From Pseudomonas sp. PDM16 (GTDB taxonomy: Bacteria > Pseudomonadota > Gammaproteobacteria > Pseudomonadales > Pseudomonadaceae): DNA of 64,000 nucleotides. Positions 25,464 through 33,974 of this stretch are shown here, piece by piece (the first letter of the stretch is position 1; each line of letters opens with the position of its first letter). Under the pieces are notes generated by a model. It worked only from the letters and a program-made list of their open reading frames with translations. It did not search any database and was not told where the DNA came from. Both the position numbers and the translations under genes were made by a program. The stretch covers positions 124,001-188,000 of the forward strand of contig NZ_JACVAM010000005.1 of NCBI RefSeq assembly GCF_014851865.1, in the 5' to 3' direction.

Positions 25464-26516
25464 TTAGCCGGCCAGGGCGGCCTTCAGCTCCGCCTCGATG
25501 GCGGCGCGGTCGAGGCTCTGGCCGATCAGCACCAGGCGGCTGACGCGCGCTTCGCCCTCGCCCCAGGCGCGGTCGAAGTGGCGGTCGAAGCGTTGGCCGA
25601 CGCCCTGTACCAGCAGGCGCATGGCCTTGCCGGGGATGGCGGCGAAGCCCTTGACGCGCAGGATGCCGTGTTTGGCCACGGCGTCCTTCAGGGCGGCGAG
25701 CAGGCGCGCTTCTTCGGCCTCCGGCAGGACCACGTCGAAGGAGTCGAACTCGTCGTGGTCGTGATCCTCGTCTTCCTCGTCGTGGTGGGTGCGACGGGCG
25801 TCGATATGCAGTTCGGTCTCGCAGTTCAGGCCGAGCAGCACGCCGAGCGGCAGGTCGCCGTCCTGGGCCTCGATCACCTTGACCGCCGGCGGCAGTTCCT
25901 CGGCCACCTCGGCGCGTACGGCGGCCAGGGCGTCGGCGTCTAGCAGGTCGGTCTTGTTCAGTACCACCAGGTCGGCGCTGGCCAGCTGGTCGGCGAACAG
26001 TTCGTGCAGCGGCGATTCGTGGTCGAGGTTCGGGTCCTGCTTGCGCTGGGCGTCCACCTGATCGGGGAAGGCGGCGAAGGTGCCGGCGGCCACTGCTGGG
26101 CTGTCGACCACGGTGATCACTGCATCGACGGTGCAGGCGGTGCGGATTTCCGGCCAGTTGAAGGCCTGTACCAGCGGCTTGGGCAGGGCCAGGCCGGAGG
26201 TCTCGATAAGGATGTGGTCGAGCTCGCCGCGACGTGCCACCAGCTCGCGCATCACCGGGAAGAATTCTTCCTGCACGGTGCAGCACAGGCAGCCGTTGGC
26301 CAGCTCATAGACGCGGCCGTTGGCTTCTTCCTCGGTGCAGCCGATGGAGCACTGCTTGAGGATGGCACCGTCGATGCCCAGTTCGCCGAATTCGTTGACG
26401 ATCACCGCGATGCGGCGGCCGCCGGCATTGGCCAGCAGGTGACGGAGCAGGGTGGTTTTGCCGGCACCGAGAAAGCCGGTGACGATGGTGACAGGAAGTT
26501 TGGCGAGCGATTGCAT
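25464..26516 (-). CDS. cobW: CobW, COG0523 GTPase metallochaperone
   Basis: A 350-residue GTPase thought to help cobalt delivery. Walker A is GFLGAGKTT (14-22), the COG0523 metal motif is GCLCC (~74), and the G4-type motif NKTDLLD is present. An acidic, His-rich loop (HHDEEDEDHDHDEFDS) in the linker is a likely metal-binding region. First gene after the minus-strand cobalamin riboswitch and directly followed by cobN. Confidence 0.94.
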   Translation of the reverse strand: MQSLAKLPVTIVTGFLGAGKTTLLRHLLANAGGRRIAVIVNEFGELGIDGAILKQCSIGCTEEEANGRVYELANGCLCCTVQEEFFPVMRELVARRGELDHILIETSGLALPKPLVQAFNWPEIRTACTVDAVITVVDSPAVAAGTFAAFPDQVDAQRKQDPNLDHESPLHELFADQLASADLVVLNKTDLLDADALAAVRAEVAEELPPAVKVIEAQDGDLPLGVLLGLNCETELHIDARRTHHDEEDEDHDHDEFDSFDVVLPEAEEARLLAALKDAVAKHGILRVKGFAAIPGKAMRLLVQGVGQRFDRHFDRAWGEGEARVSRLVLIGQSLDRAAIEAELKAALAG

Positions 26517-26627
26517 GGCAGCCCCGGAAGCGTCGTGAAATGGACGGACGGGCAGGGCGGGGCACGCGCGGACGAGCGAGGGCCGAACACCACCGGATCA
26601 CCCCGCCCGGTTGTCGAAACATTTGCG

Positions 26628-26890
26628 AGGCAGGTCTCCTGGCTTACGGCGTGAGCCCAAAAACCTTTTACGATTTCGCCGCTTGGGCTGGCGAAATCGT
26701 AAGAGGTTCGGGCTCGATCCCTCACCTTCCCGCCCTACAGGGCAGTGGCATTTCGAAGAATCTCGTCCGTTCACAGTTGCGGGGGCAGCCAGGGCTTGAA
26801 AGACCCTGTTCCCTCTTAGCTTCTTCGGCTGGCGAAGAAGAACCTCGGAAAGGGCGCAAGGCTACGCAGTGCCTGGGGTACGGTCAACCT
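26628..26890 (-). promoter_or_regulatory. Cobalamin riboswitch upstream of cobW-cobN
   Basis: Read on the minus strand: AAGAGGGAAC, then the B12 box GGCTGCCCCCGCAACTGTGAA (complement of 26769-26790), a GCCACTG block, GGGAAGG, and the closing AAGCCAGGAGACCTGCC at 26629-26646. A 63-base hairpin (26653-26715) with a 19-bp stem is inserted before the closing element. The 5' boundary is approximate. Cobalamin binding should lower cobW-cobN expression. Confidence 0.9.
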
Positions 26891-26935
26891 CGCGGTTGAC
26901 GCTGGGCGGGGCTTCGTGATGTTCTAGAAAAGCTG

Positions 26936-27131
26936 TTTCAGGTGCCTCTCGCCGCCGTGCGCGAGGTGAAACGGGAAGCCGGTGGGCCCTTCTCCATGCA
27001 TGGAGTGGGCGAGTCCGGCGCTGCCCCCGCAACGGTAAGCGATCGACGGGTCCTCAATGCCACTGTGCCTCGTGCATGGGAAGGCCGACCCGGTTCCTGC
27101 AAAGGCGTCGCAAGCCCGGAGACCGGCCTGA
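26936..27131 (+). promoter_or_regulatory. Cobalamin riboswitch upstream of cbtB-cbtA-cobE-cobM
   Basis: Shows CAGGTGCC at the start, AACGGGAAGCCGGTG, the B12 box GGCGCTGCCCCCGCAACGGTAAG, TGCCACTGTG, TGGGAAGG and the closing GCCCGGAGACCGGCCTG. All core blocks of the class are in order. It lies ~195 bases before the cbtB start and only ~45 bases from the 5' side of the oppositely oriented riboswitch. Confidence 0.93.
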
Positions 27132-27326
27132 ATCTTCGTTAGAACCCGCTTGGACGCCTCGTGAGCCAGAGCCTGCCGTTATTCCGCAGAGCTGGCGCGC
27201 AGCAGACGTCGAACGGGCTCGTTGGCAACCCGCGGTGGGCGGGCGCATGCCGGTTTATGGCCCTGGATGGGTCATTTCCTCGCTGCGACCTTCTACCGGA
27301 ATACCAATCCCTGGAAGGTGCTCATC

Positions 27327-27512
27327 ATGTCCAGCCGCACGCTGTCGTCCTCCGCTTCCGTTTCGCTCCCGCTGTCCAAACGCCTGGCCATCGCCGCCGG
27401 CAGCTGCCTGCTCGGCGCACTGCTGATCTTCTTCGCCGGCTTCTCGCATATCGAGGCGATGCACAACGCCGCCCACGACACGCGCCACAGCGCCGCCTTC
27501 CCCTGCCACTGA
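27327..27512 (+). CDS. cbtB: CbtB, cobalt transporter small subunit
   Basis: A 61-residue protein with one transmembrane helix (LAIAAGSCLLGALLIFFAGF) and a C-terminal His-containing tail (HIEAMHNAAHDTRHS) ending in PCH, the pattern of CbtB cobalt-uptake proteins. The ATG at 27327 starts the expected short N-terminus. It is first in a riboswitch-led operon and precedes cbtA by 11 bases. Confidence 0.88.
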   Translation: MSSRTLSSSASVSLPLSKRLAIAAGSCLLGALLIFFAGFSHIEAMHNAAHDTRHSAAFPCH

Positions 27513-27523
27513 GACCGCCTGCC

Positions 27524-28246
27524 ATGATCAAGCGCATCGCCCAGACTGCGGGCTTCGCAGGCCTCTTGGCCGCCATCGTTCTGACCCTGTTGCAGAGCCT
27601 GTGGGTCACCCCGCTGATCCTGCATGCGGAAACCTTCGAAACCGCCGAGCCGGTGGCTGAGCACAGCCACGAGACGCCGGTCGCCGCCCATGAGCACGAA
27701 CACGAGGAGGCCGCCGGCCATAGCCACGATGGCGAGGCCTGGGCGCCAGAAGATGGCTGGCAGCGCACCCTGTCTACCGGCCTGAGCAATCTGGTGGTGG
27801 CTGTTGGCTTCGCCCTGATGCTGGCTGGTCTGTTCACCCTGCGTGCACCGAGCCAGACCTGGCAGGGCCTGCTCTGGGGGCTGGGCGGTTTTGCCGTGTT
27901 CAGCCTGGCGCCGTCCGCCGGCCTGCCGCCGGAGCTGCCGGGTACTGCCGCTGCCGACCTGCTGCTGCGTCAGTGCTGGTGGATCGGCACTGCCGTCGCC
28001 ACTGCTGCTGGCCTGGGTCTGATCGCCTTCGGCCGCAACTGGGCGCTGCGTGGCGTCGGCCTGGTGCTGCTGGCCGTGCCGCACCTGATCGGCGCGCCGC
28101 AGCCGGAAGTTCACGAGAGCCTGGCGCCCGAGGCGCTTGAGCACGAGTTCATCCTCGCCTCGCTGCTGACCAACGCGCTATTCTGGTTGGCCCTGGGCCT
28201 GGCCGCCGCCTGGTTCTTCGCCCGTGGCGAACAGCGCGACGCCTGA
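27524..28246 (+). CDS. cbtA: CbtA, cobalt transporter membrane subunit
   Basis: A 240-residue protein with about five to six transmembrane helices. A periplasmic-type loop after helix 1 is very His-rich (EHSHETPVAAHEHEHEEAAGHSHDG), fitting metal capture. CbtA with CbtB is a predicted cobalt importer nearly always under B12 riboswitch control. The 3' end overlaps the GTG start of cobE. Confidence 0.9.
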   Translation: MIKRIAQTAGFAGLLAAIVLTLLQSLWVTPLILHAETFETAEPVAEHSHETPVAAHEHEHEEAAGHSHDGEAWAPEDGWQRTLSTGLSNLVVAVGFALMLAGLFTLRAPSQTWQGLLWGLGGFAVFSLAPSAGLPPELPGTAAADLLLRQCWWIGTAVATAAGLGLIAFGRNWALRGVGLVLLAVPHLIGAPQPEVHESLAPEALEHEFILASLLTNALFWLALGLAAAWFFARGEQRDA

Positions 28247-28637
28247 TCCGCTGCTGATCGCCGGTCTCGGCTGTCGCCGCGGCTGCACGGCGGCCGAGCT
28301 GCGCCAACTGCTGGAACAGAGCTTGGCGCAGCTCGCACTGCCGCTAGATGCGCTGCATGGCCTGGCCAGCAGTGCATACAAACGCGACGAAGCGGGTCTG
28401 CTGCTGCTGGCGGCAGACCTTGGCCTGCCGCTGGACTTCTATTCGGCCGAGCAACTGGCGTCCTACGAGTCACAGCTGAGCGAAAGCTCGGAGCAGGTGC
28501 GCGAGCTGACCGGCTCCGCCAGCGTGGCTGAGGCCAGTGCCCTGGCCTGCGCTGCCGAACGCTCTGGTCGTGCCGCCACCCTGATCTGCCGCAAACAGCG
28601 CAGCGCCGCTGCTACCCTGGCCATCGCCACGGCCTGA
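28224..28637 (+). CDS. cobE: CobE / CbiG C-terminal-domain protein
   Basis: A 137-residue protein matching the C-terminal domain of Cbi[39 protein letters not shown], and [10 protein letters not shown]. CobE is required for aerobic cobalamin synthesis, though its step is unsettled. The GTG at 28224 overlaps cbtA by 23 bases; a later start is possible but would cut the first strand. Confidence 0.87.
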   Translation: MANSATPDPLLIAGLGCRRGCTAAELRQLLEQSLAQLALPLDALHGLASSAYKRDEAGLLLLAADLGLPLDFYSAEQLASYESQLSESSEQVRELTGSASVAEASALACAAERSGRAATLICRKQRSAAATLAIATA

Positions 28638-28650
28638 ACCGGAATTTCCC

Positions 28651-29418
28651 ATGACCGTCTATTTCATCGGTGCCGGCCCCGGCGATCCTGAGCTGATCAC
28701 CGTCAAAGGCCAGCGCCTGATCCGCAGCTGCCCGGTGATTCTCTATGCAGGTTCGCTGGTACCCGAGGCTGTGTTGCAGGGCCACAGCGCCGAGCTGCTG
28801 GTGAACACCGCCGAGCTGCACCTTTCGCAGATCATCACGCTGCTGGCCGAAGCCCATGCCAAGGGCCAGGATGTGGCCCGCGTGCACTCCGGCGATCCGT
28901 CGCTGTACGGCGCCATCGGCGAGCAGATTCGCGAGCTGCGGGCACTGCAGATTCCTTTCGAGATCATTCCCGGCGTCACCGCTACGGCGGCCTGCGCGGC
29001 GCTGCTGGAGGCCGAGCTGACCCTGCCCGAAGTGGCGCAGACGGTGATCCTCACCCGCTATGGGCACAACTCGCCGATGCCGGCGGGGGAAGAGCTGGGT
29101 GCCCTGGCCAGCCACCGTGCGACTATGGCCATCCATCTCGGCGTGCAGCATCTGCCGCGCATCGTCACGGAGCTGCTGCCGCACTACGGCGCCGACTGCT
29201 CGATCGCCGTGGTGCATCGCGCCAGTTGGCCGGATCAGGACTGGGTGCGCGGCACTCTGGCGGATATCGAGGTGAAGGTGGCGGAGAAGGGCTTCCGTCG
29301 TACCGCGTTGATCCTGGTCGGCCGCGTGTTGAGCGCGGAGGACTTCGCCGGCTCGGCGCTGTATGCCGAGGCTACGCGCCACTTGTTCAGGAAAGACGGC
29401 GCAGGCAGTACAGACTGA
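28651..29418 (+). CDS. cobM: Precorrin-4 C11-methyltransferase
   Basis: A 255-residue SAM-dependent methyltransferase. Family blocks are [43 protein letters not shown] and [13 protein letters not shown]. CobM methylates C11 of precorrin-4 to precorrin-5, the substrate of CobF encoded nearby. Last gene of the cbtB operon, 13 bases after cobE; its 3' end overlaps a convergent small gene by 32 bases. Confidence 0.94.
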   Translation: MTVYFIGAGPGDPELITVKGQRLIRSCPVILYAGSLVPEAVLQGHSAELLVNTAELHLSQIITLLAEAHAKGQDVARVHSGDPSLYGAIGEQIRELRALQIPFEIIPGVTATAACAALLEAELTLPEVAQTVILTRYGHNSPMPAGEELGALASHRATMAIHLGVQHLPRIVTELLPHYGADCSIAVVHRASWPDQDWVRGTLADIEVKVAEKGFRRTALILVGRVLSAEDFAGSALYAEATRHLFRKDGAGSTD

Positions 29419-29683
29419 GGTCGCTGTTGCCCTGGTTGTCGGCGATGGCGAGCTCGCCGCCCTGTGCCTTCAGCCGCGTATTCAGCTCGCTGGCGTAGAG
29501 CGCCTGACGAAAGTGTGGGTAGTCCAGCTGCGGCGCCAGCCACAGGTGCAGCTGTGGCAGGCGGAAGGCCCAGTAGTCGGCCTGGCAGTCGAAGCCGGCC
29601 GCTTGCAGGCGGGCGAGCAGGGCAACATTGCCGGCGAGCACGGCCTGGCACTGGGCGAAGAAGCTTTCCACGGGATCGTTCAT
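29387..29683 (-). CDS. Hypothetical 98-residue protein
   Basis: Begins [19 protein letters not shown], with [20 protein letters not shown] in the middle. No family I can name. The length, start and position between cobM and the Pfm-like gene make it a likely real gene. It is divergent from the Pfm-like gene by 69 bases and overlaps the cobM 3' end by 32 bases. Confidence 0.65.
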   Translation of the reverse strand: MNDPVESFFAQCQAVLAGNVALLARLQAAGFDCQADYWAFRLPQLHLWLAPQLDYPHFRQALYASELNTRLKAQGGELAIADNQGNSDLSLYCLRRLS

Positions 29684-29752
29684 GGCGGCGAATATTGCGC
29701 GGCGCCAAGGGTTGCGGGCAACCTGTGCGCCTCTTTCGGGCAAGGATCTCTC

Positions 29753-30424
29753 ATGCGTGACTATCAGTGGCTGCACGAATACTGCCTCAACCGCTTCGGC
29801 TCGGCCGCGGCGCTGGAGGCCCGGTTGCCGCAGCCGAAGAGCGACGCCGAGCTGCGCGCGCTGAGCGATGACCGCTACCTGTCGCTGATCGCCCTGCGCG
29901 TGTTTCGCGCCGGCCTCAAGCACAGCCTGGTGGACGCCAAATGGCCCGCCTTCGAAGAAGTGTTCTTTGGCTTCGACCCGGAGAAGGTGGTGCTGATGGG
30001 CGCCGAGCACCTGGAACGGCTGATGCAAGATGCACGGCTGATCCGCCACCTGGGCAAGCTCAAGAGCGTACCGCGCAACGCCCAGTTCGTTCTCGACGTA
30101 CAGAAGGACAAGGGCAGCTTCGGCGCGCTGATCGCCGACTGGCCGGTGACCGACATAGTCGGCCTGTGGAAGTACCTGGCCAAGCACGGCAGCCAGCTCG
30201 GCGGTCTGTCGGCACCGCGCTTCCTGCGCATGGTCGGCAAGGACACCTTCATTCCCAGCGACGACATGGTTGCCGCACTCAAGGCTCAGAACATTATCGA
30301 CAAGGCGCCGACCAGCCAGAAGGACCTGGCCCTGGTGCAGGCCGCCTTCAACGAATGGCAGGCACAAAGCGGCCGGCCGCTGTGCCAGCTGTCGATGATG
30401 CTGTCCTATACCGTGAATCACTGA
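29753..30424 (+). CDS. Pfm-like DNA-3-methyladenine glycosylase I-fold protein
   Basis: A 223-residue protein with a helix-rich HhH glycosylase-like fold, e.g. YLSLIALRVFRAGLKHSLVDAKWPAFEEVFFGFDP and ARLIRHLGKLKSVPRNAQF. It matches the TagI-related family, including P. aeruginosa Pfm, reported to affect energy metabolism and swarming rather than repair. The zinc-binding Cys/His set of true Tag enzymes is not evident, which supports a non-repair role. Starts at the ATG at 29753. Confidence 0.78.
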   Translation: MRDYQWLHEYCLNRFGSAAALEARLPQPKSDAELRALSDDRYLSLIALRVFRAGLKHSLVDAKWPAFEEVFFGFDPEKVVLMGAEHLERLMQDARLIRHLGKLKSVPRNAQFVLDVQKDKGSFGALIADWPVTDIVGLWKYLAKHGSQLGGLSAPRFLRMVGKDTFIPSDDMVAALKAQNIIDKAPTSQKDLALVQAAFNEWQAQSGRPLCQLSMMLSYTVNH

Positions 30425-30459
30425 TAGGCGAGCGCAACGTCTGACTCGGAGGAAATGGC

Positions 30460-31227
30460 ATGCAGCAGGACATCATCCGTGTAGCCCTGGCCATCCAGAA
30501 GGCCGAGCGCATCCTGATCATCACTGGTGCCGGGCTCTCGGCGGACTCCGGGCTGCCTACCTATCGTGGCCTGGGGGGGCTGTACAACGGCCTGACGGCC
30601 GAAGGCCTGCCGATTGAGGCGGCGTTGTCGGGGCCGATGCTGCAGCGCGATCCGGTGCTGTGCTGGAAGTACCTGGCGCAGCTCGGCGAGGCCTGCCTGG
30701 GCGCCAGCCCCAATGCCGGGCATGCCGCCATTGCCGAGCTGCAGCGGCGCAAGCCGGGCTGCTGGGTGTTGACGCAGAACATCGATGGCTATCACCGCCG
30801 GGCGGGTTCTCCGCTGGAGCGGCTGATCGAGATCCATGGCGAGCTGGCGCCGCTGTTCTGCCAGTCCTGTGGCGCCGAAGATCCGCACCTGGCCGAGCAC
30901 CTGCAGCAGCCGTTGCCCCCGCGCTGTGCCCAGTGCGGGGGCATCCTGCGCCCACCGGTGGTGCTGTTCGAGGAAATGCTGCCGGAGGGTGCCATTGGTC
31001 GGCTTTATGATCAGGTGCGTCAGGGCTTCGAAGTGGTTATCGCGGTAGGTACTACCGCAAGCTTTCCCTATATTGTCGAGCCCATGGTCGAGGCCAGACG
31101 CAGCGGGGGCTTCACCGTCGAAGTGAACCCTCAGCAGACCGATATCAGTCGCTGGGTGGATGCCCGATTATCGGGAAGGGCGTCAGACGTTTTGCCGGAA
31201 CTACTAAGTCACATTTGCGGGCATTGA
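30460..31227 (+). CDS. Sir2-family NAD-dependent protein deacylase
   Basis: A 255-residue sirtuin. NAD-binding blocks are ITGAGLSADSGLPTYRG (~22-38), TQNIDGYH and VGTTASFPYI; the catalytic His is in EIHGE (~127). A four-cysteine zinc site is formed by FCQSCG and RCAQCGG. It removes acyl groups from lysine, releasing nicotinamide. Such genes are sometimes called cobB, which here could be confused with the cobyrinate amidase, so no symbol is given. Confidence 0.9.
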   Translation: MQQDIIRVALAIQKAERILIITGAGLSADSGLPTYRGLGGLYNGLTAEGLPIEAALSGPMLQRDPVLCWKYLAQLGEACLGASPNAGHAAIAELQRRKPGCWVLTQNIDGYHRRAGSPLERLIEIHGELAPLFCQSCGAEDPHLAEHLQQPLPPRCAQCGGILRPPVVLFEEMLPEGAIGRLYDQVRQGFEVVIAVGTTASFPYIVEPMVEARRSGGFTVEVNPQQTDISRWVDARLSGRASDVLPELLSHICGH

Positions 31228-31296
31228 ATTTGCAAATCGTCTTCATAGACGGCATAGTCGCTCGCCAACAAATTCCAGACAGACACGGTCGTGCCC

Positions 31297-31920
31297 ATGC
31301 TAAAGCGCTTCGCACCCCTCGTGCCCATTGCACTCACAGCTCTGCTGACGGCTTGCGCCACTACCCAGGCCCCGCAGCAGCCCCAGATGGATCTGGCTTA
31401 CAAGTCACCGCAATCCGCCGACTACAGCCTCTTCGAAGAAGAAGAGCCGTTGGCCGATTTCTCGGATGACAAACCCTACGAGCTGCCGTCGCTGGCGGAT
31501 AGCATTCTGGCCCATGGACTTTCCCTGGTCGGAACGCGCTACCGTATGGGTGGCACCTCGGTGACCAGTGGTTTTGACTGCAGTGGCTTCGTCGGCTTCC
31601 TGTTCAAGGAAGAGGCGGGCATGAAGCTGCCACGCTCCACCCGTGAGCTGATCAATCTGGATGCCCCGTTGGTATCCCGCCACGATCTGGAGCCGGGTGA
31701 TCTGATCTTCTTCAACAACCGTGGTCGCGGTCGCGTCAGTCATGCCGGTATCTATCTGGGTGATGACCAGTTCATTCACTCCAGCAGCAGCCGCAGTGGT
31801 GGCGTGCGGGTGGACAGCCTGGACGATAGCTACTGGAGCCGCAGTTACATGGAGGCCAAGCGTGTACTGGCCCTGGCTCCGGATCAGTCGAGCGCTACGA
31901 GTTCCTTGTTGCCCCGTTGA
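31297..31920 (+). CDS. NlpC/P60 family lipoprotein, first of tandem pair
   Basis: A 207-residue lipoprotein (signal MLKRFAPLVPIALTALLTAC, Cys20 acylated). After a ~60-residue acidic linker the NlpC/P60 domain begins: catalytic Cys in SGFDCSGFVGFLF, His in GRVSHAGIYLG, and a third polar His in DQFIHSSSS. It should cut peptide stems of peptidoglycan at the outer membrane. The ATG at 31297 fits the signal better than the GTG two codons before. A paralogue follows 69 bases downstream. Confidence 0.88.
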   Translation: MLKRFAPLVPIALTALLTACATTQAPQQPQMDLAYKSPQSADYSLFEEEEPLADFSDDKPYELPSLADSILAHGLSLVGTRYRMGGTSVTSGFDCSGFVGFLFKEEAGMKLPRSTRELINLDAPLVSRHDLEPGDLIFFNNRGRGRVSHAGIYLGDDQFIHSSSSRSGGVRVDSLDDSYWSRSYMEAKRVLALAPDQSSATSSLLPR

Positions 31921-31989
31921 TTGCACGGGCCTTGCGCCCGTGCCTTCGAGCCGGCAGAGTAGGGCGCATTCCGGCCAGGACGCCCGCCC

Positions 31990-32505
31990 ATGCATTTCAC
32001 GGCTCGCCTCTCCCTGCTAGCCCTCGCCGCGCTGCTCACCGCATGCGCCGGCAACCCTCCCTCTCAGGAACCCTACAATCCCTTCCCCATCGTCGGCGTC
32101 AATGCCGATGACGTGGTGATCAGTGCCATCGGCCTGGAAGGTACGCCCTATCGCTATGGCGGCAACACGCCGGAGAGCGGTTTCGACTGCAGTGGCCTGA
32201 TCGGCTACGTCTACCGCAATGCCGCGGGTATTCAGCTGCCACGCTCGACCCGCGACATGATCAATCTGCGCGTGCCCAATGTCGGTCGCGGCGAACTGCA
32301 GAGCGGTGATCTGGTGTTCTTCGCCACCAACGGTGGCGGCAAGGTGAGCCACGCCGGTATCTACGTTGGCGAGGGGCGCTTCGTGCATGCGCCGTCCAGC
32401 GGAGGAACTGTCCGCCTCGACTATCTGACACAGACCTATTGGCAGAAGAGCTACCTCGGCGCCAAGCGGGTACTGGCCGCCGGCCAACTGGCGCGTCAGC
32501 CATGA
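31990..32505 (+). CDS. NlpC/P60 family lipoprotein, second of tandem pair
   Basis: A 171-residue paralogue of the preceding gene with lipobox LLTAC (Cys18), a shorter linker, catalytic Cys in SGFDCSGLIGYVY, and His in GKVSHAGIYVG. The two proteins share RSTR(E/D) and the GxxRY(R/G)xGGxx core. Its TGA overlaps the ATG of the O-methyltransferase gene. Confidence 0.88.
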   Translation: MHFTARLSLLALAALLTACAGNPPSQEPYNPFPIVGVNADDVVISAIGLEGTPYRYGGNTPESGFDCSGLIGYVYRNAAGIQLPRSTRDMINLRVPNVGRGELQSGDLVFFATNGGGKVSHAGIYVGEGRFVHAPSSGGTVRLDYLTQTYWQKSYLGAKRVLAAGQLARQP

Positions 32506-33164
32506 CCGGCCGCACGCTGGCGCTCGACGATGCGCTCTACCAATATCTGTTGGATGTCTCGTTGCGCGAGTCGCCGCTGCTCAAGCGCCTGCGCGACGAG
32601 ACCCAGCAGTTGCCCATGGCGCGCTGGCAGATTGCGCCCGAGCAGGGCCAGTTCATGGCCCTGCTGGTGCAACTCAGCGGTGCGCGCAAGATGCTTGAGA
32701 TTGGCACCTATACCGGCTACAGCGCACTGTGCATGGCTCAGGCTGCTGGCGAGGAAGGTCGGCTGATCTGCTGCGACCTGCCCGGTGATTACAATGCCAT
32801 CGCCGAGCGCTACTGGCATGAGGCCGGTCTGTCCGAGCGCATCGATTTGCGCCTGGCACCTGCATTGGAGACCCTCAGTGCCCTGGAGCGAGGTGGCCAT
32901 GGAGAGAGTTTCGATCTGATCTTCATCGATGCCGATAAGGCCAACTACACGGTGTACCTGGAACACGCTCTGGTGTTGGCGCGCAAGGGCGGCCTGATCC
33001 TGTTCGACAACACCTTGTGGGGCGGTCGGGTGCTGGAGACCAGCCCGGACAGCGCTGATACCCGCGCGATTCAGGCGCTCAACCGTGGCCTGCGCCGCGA
33101 CACCCGCGTCGAGCTCAGCCTGCTGCCGCTGGGCGACGGGCTGAGCATCTGCCGCAAGCGCTAG
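32502..33164 (+). CDS. SAM-dependent O-methyltransferase (class I, COMT-like)
   Basis: A 220-residue cation-dependent O-methyltransferase. The SAM motif I is MLEIGTYTGYSALCMA, motif with metal ligand is LIFIDADKANYTVYL, and FDNTLWGGRV closes the active site. The family methylates catechol-type or similar hydroxyls; substrate unknown. Start ATG overlaps the upstream stop (ATGA). Confidence 0.87.
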   Translation: MTGRTLALDDALYQYLLDVSLRESPLLKRLRDETQQLPMARWQIAPEQGQFMALLVQLSGARKMLEIGTYTGYSALCMAQAAGEEGRLICCDLPGDYNAIAERYWHEAGLSERIDLRLAPALETLSALERGGHGESFDLIFIDADKANYTVYLEHALVLARKGGLILFDNTLWGGRVLETSPDSADTRAIQALNRGLRRDTRVELSLLPLGDGLSICRKR

Positions 33165-33199
33165 AGCCTGCCAGCCAGGGGCTGTGGCATCATCGCCAC

Positions 33200-33520
33200 A
33201 TGCCCGAACCGATCCGCCTGCCACCCCAGCCCGATGCCTGCGAGCTCTGCGCCCGCGCCTTGCCACTGACCCGCCATCACCTGATCCCCAAGGCCCTGCA
33301 CGACAAGCCCTATGTGCAGAAGCGCTTCGCCAAGGGCGAGCGCATCACGGCCACGCTGTGGGTCTGCCGCGGCTGCCACAACCAGATCCACAAGCTGTTC
33401 AGCGAGAAGGAACTGGCGCTGACCTACAACAGCCGCGAGGCCCTGCTCGGCGACGAGCGCCTGCTCACCTTCGTCGAGTGGCTGGCGAGCAAGCCGGCGG
33501 GCTTCACGCCCAAGCACTGA
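33200..33520 (+). CDS. Small HNH-type zinc protein
   Basis: A 106-residue protein with a CELCARALPLTRHHLIPKAL block and a WVCRGCHNQIHKLF block. The paired CxxC and the HH...N...H order are those of an HNH nuclease-like fold. Similar short proteins are conserved in proteobacteria with no assigned function. It starts ATG at 33200, 35 bases after the methyltransferase gene, and converges on the Cys-rich gene with a 3-base gap. Confidence 0.78.
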   Translation: MPEPIRLPPQPDACELCARALPLTRHHLIPKALHDKPYVQKRFAKGERITATLWVCRGCHNQIHKLFSEKELALTYNSREALLGDERLLTFVEWLASKPAGFTPKH

Positions 33521-33523
33521 GGC

Positions 33524-33859
33524 TCAGGCGCCGGCAGCCAGTGCTTCGCATTCCACCACGCAGCGTTGGCAGGCCTGGGCGCACTGCTGGCAGTGGTCGT
33601 GTTGGTGCTTGCCGCAGGCCTCGGCGCAGGCCTGGCAGGCGATTGCGCAGAGGCGCAGGAATTCGTCGCACAGCGGGCTGTCGCGCACCATCAGGCGTTC
33701 GGCCAGGCGGCAGATGTCGGCGCAGTCGATATCACAGGCGATGCAGATGGCCATGTGCTGTAGATCGGGCTCCTTGAGGCAGGCGGCGGCGCAGGTTTCA
33801 CAGGCAATGGCGCAGGCGCTGCAGGCCTGGATGCAGGAGGCGTAACGTTGGTGGGCCAT
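33524..33859 (-). CDS. Cys-rich four-helix-bundle copper-storage-like protein
   Basis: A 111-residue protein with 20 cysteines, mostly as CxxxC pairs along helices (CIQACSACAIACETC, CAIACQACAEACGKH, CQQCAQACQRC). This is the DUF326/Csp pattern, a four-helix bundle whose core is filled with Cu(I). No signal peptide or twin-arginine motif is present, so it resembles the cytosolic Csp3 type. Next to it on the other side is the cobO riboswitch; no copper regulator was seen. Confidence 0.86.
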   Translation of the reverse strand: MAHQRYASCIQACSACAIACETCAAACLKEPDLQHMAICIACDIDCADICRLAERLMVRDSPLCDEFLRLCAIACQACAEACGKHQHDHCQQCAQACQRCVVECEALAAGA

Positions 33860-33974
33860 GGGATTCTCCTTTGCTCGATTGTTCTGCTGTGAGCCCTCTG
33901 GTTCCTGTGGGTTCGGCCGATCTGCCGGGCGGTGCGATTGACCGAGGCATGAGCTGGCCCTAAGCTTCGCGCCT

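Noticed and set aside
23294-25543. 749-codon open frame antisense to cobN
   Set aside because: Only a by-product of third-position GC bias; cobN is complete on the other strand.
27161-27523. Long N-terminal extension of CbtA
   Set aside because: It covers the cbtB gene and the riboswitch tail in another frame; the ATG at 27524 starts the first helix properly.
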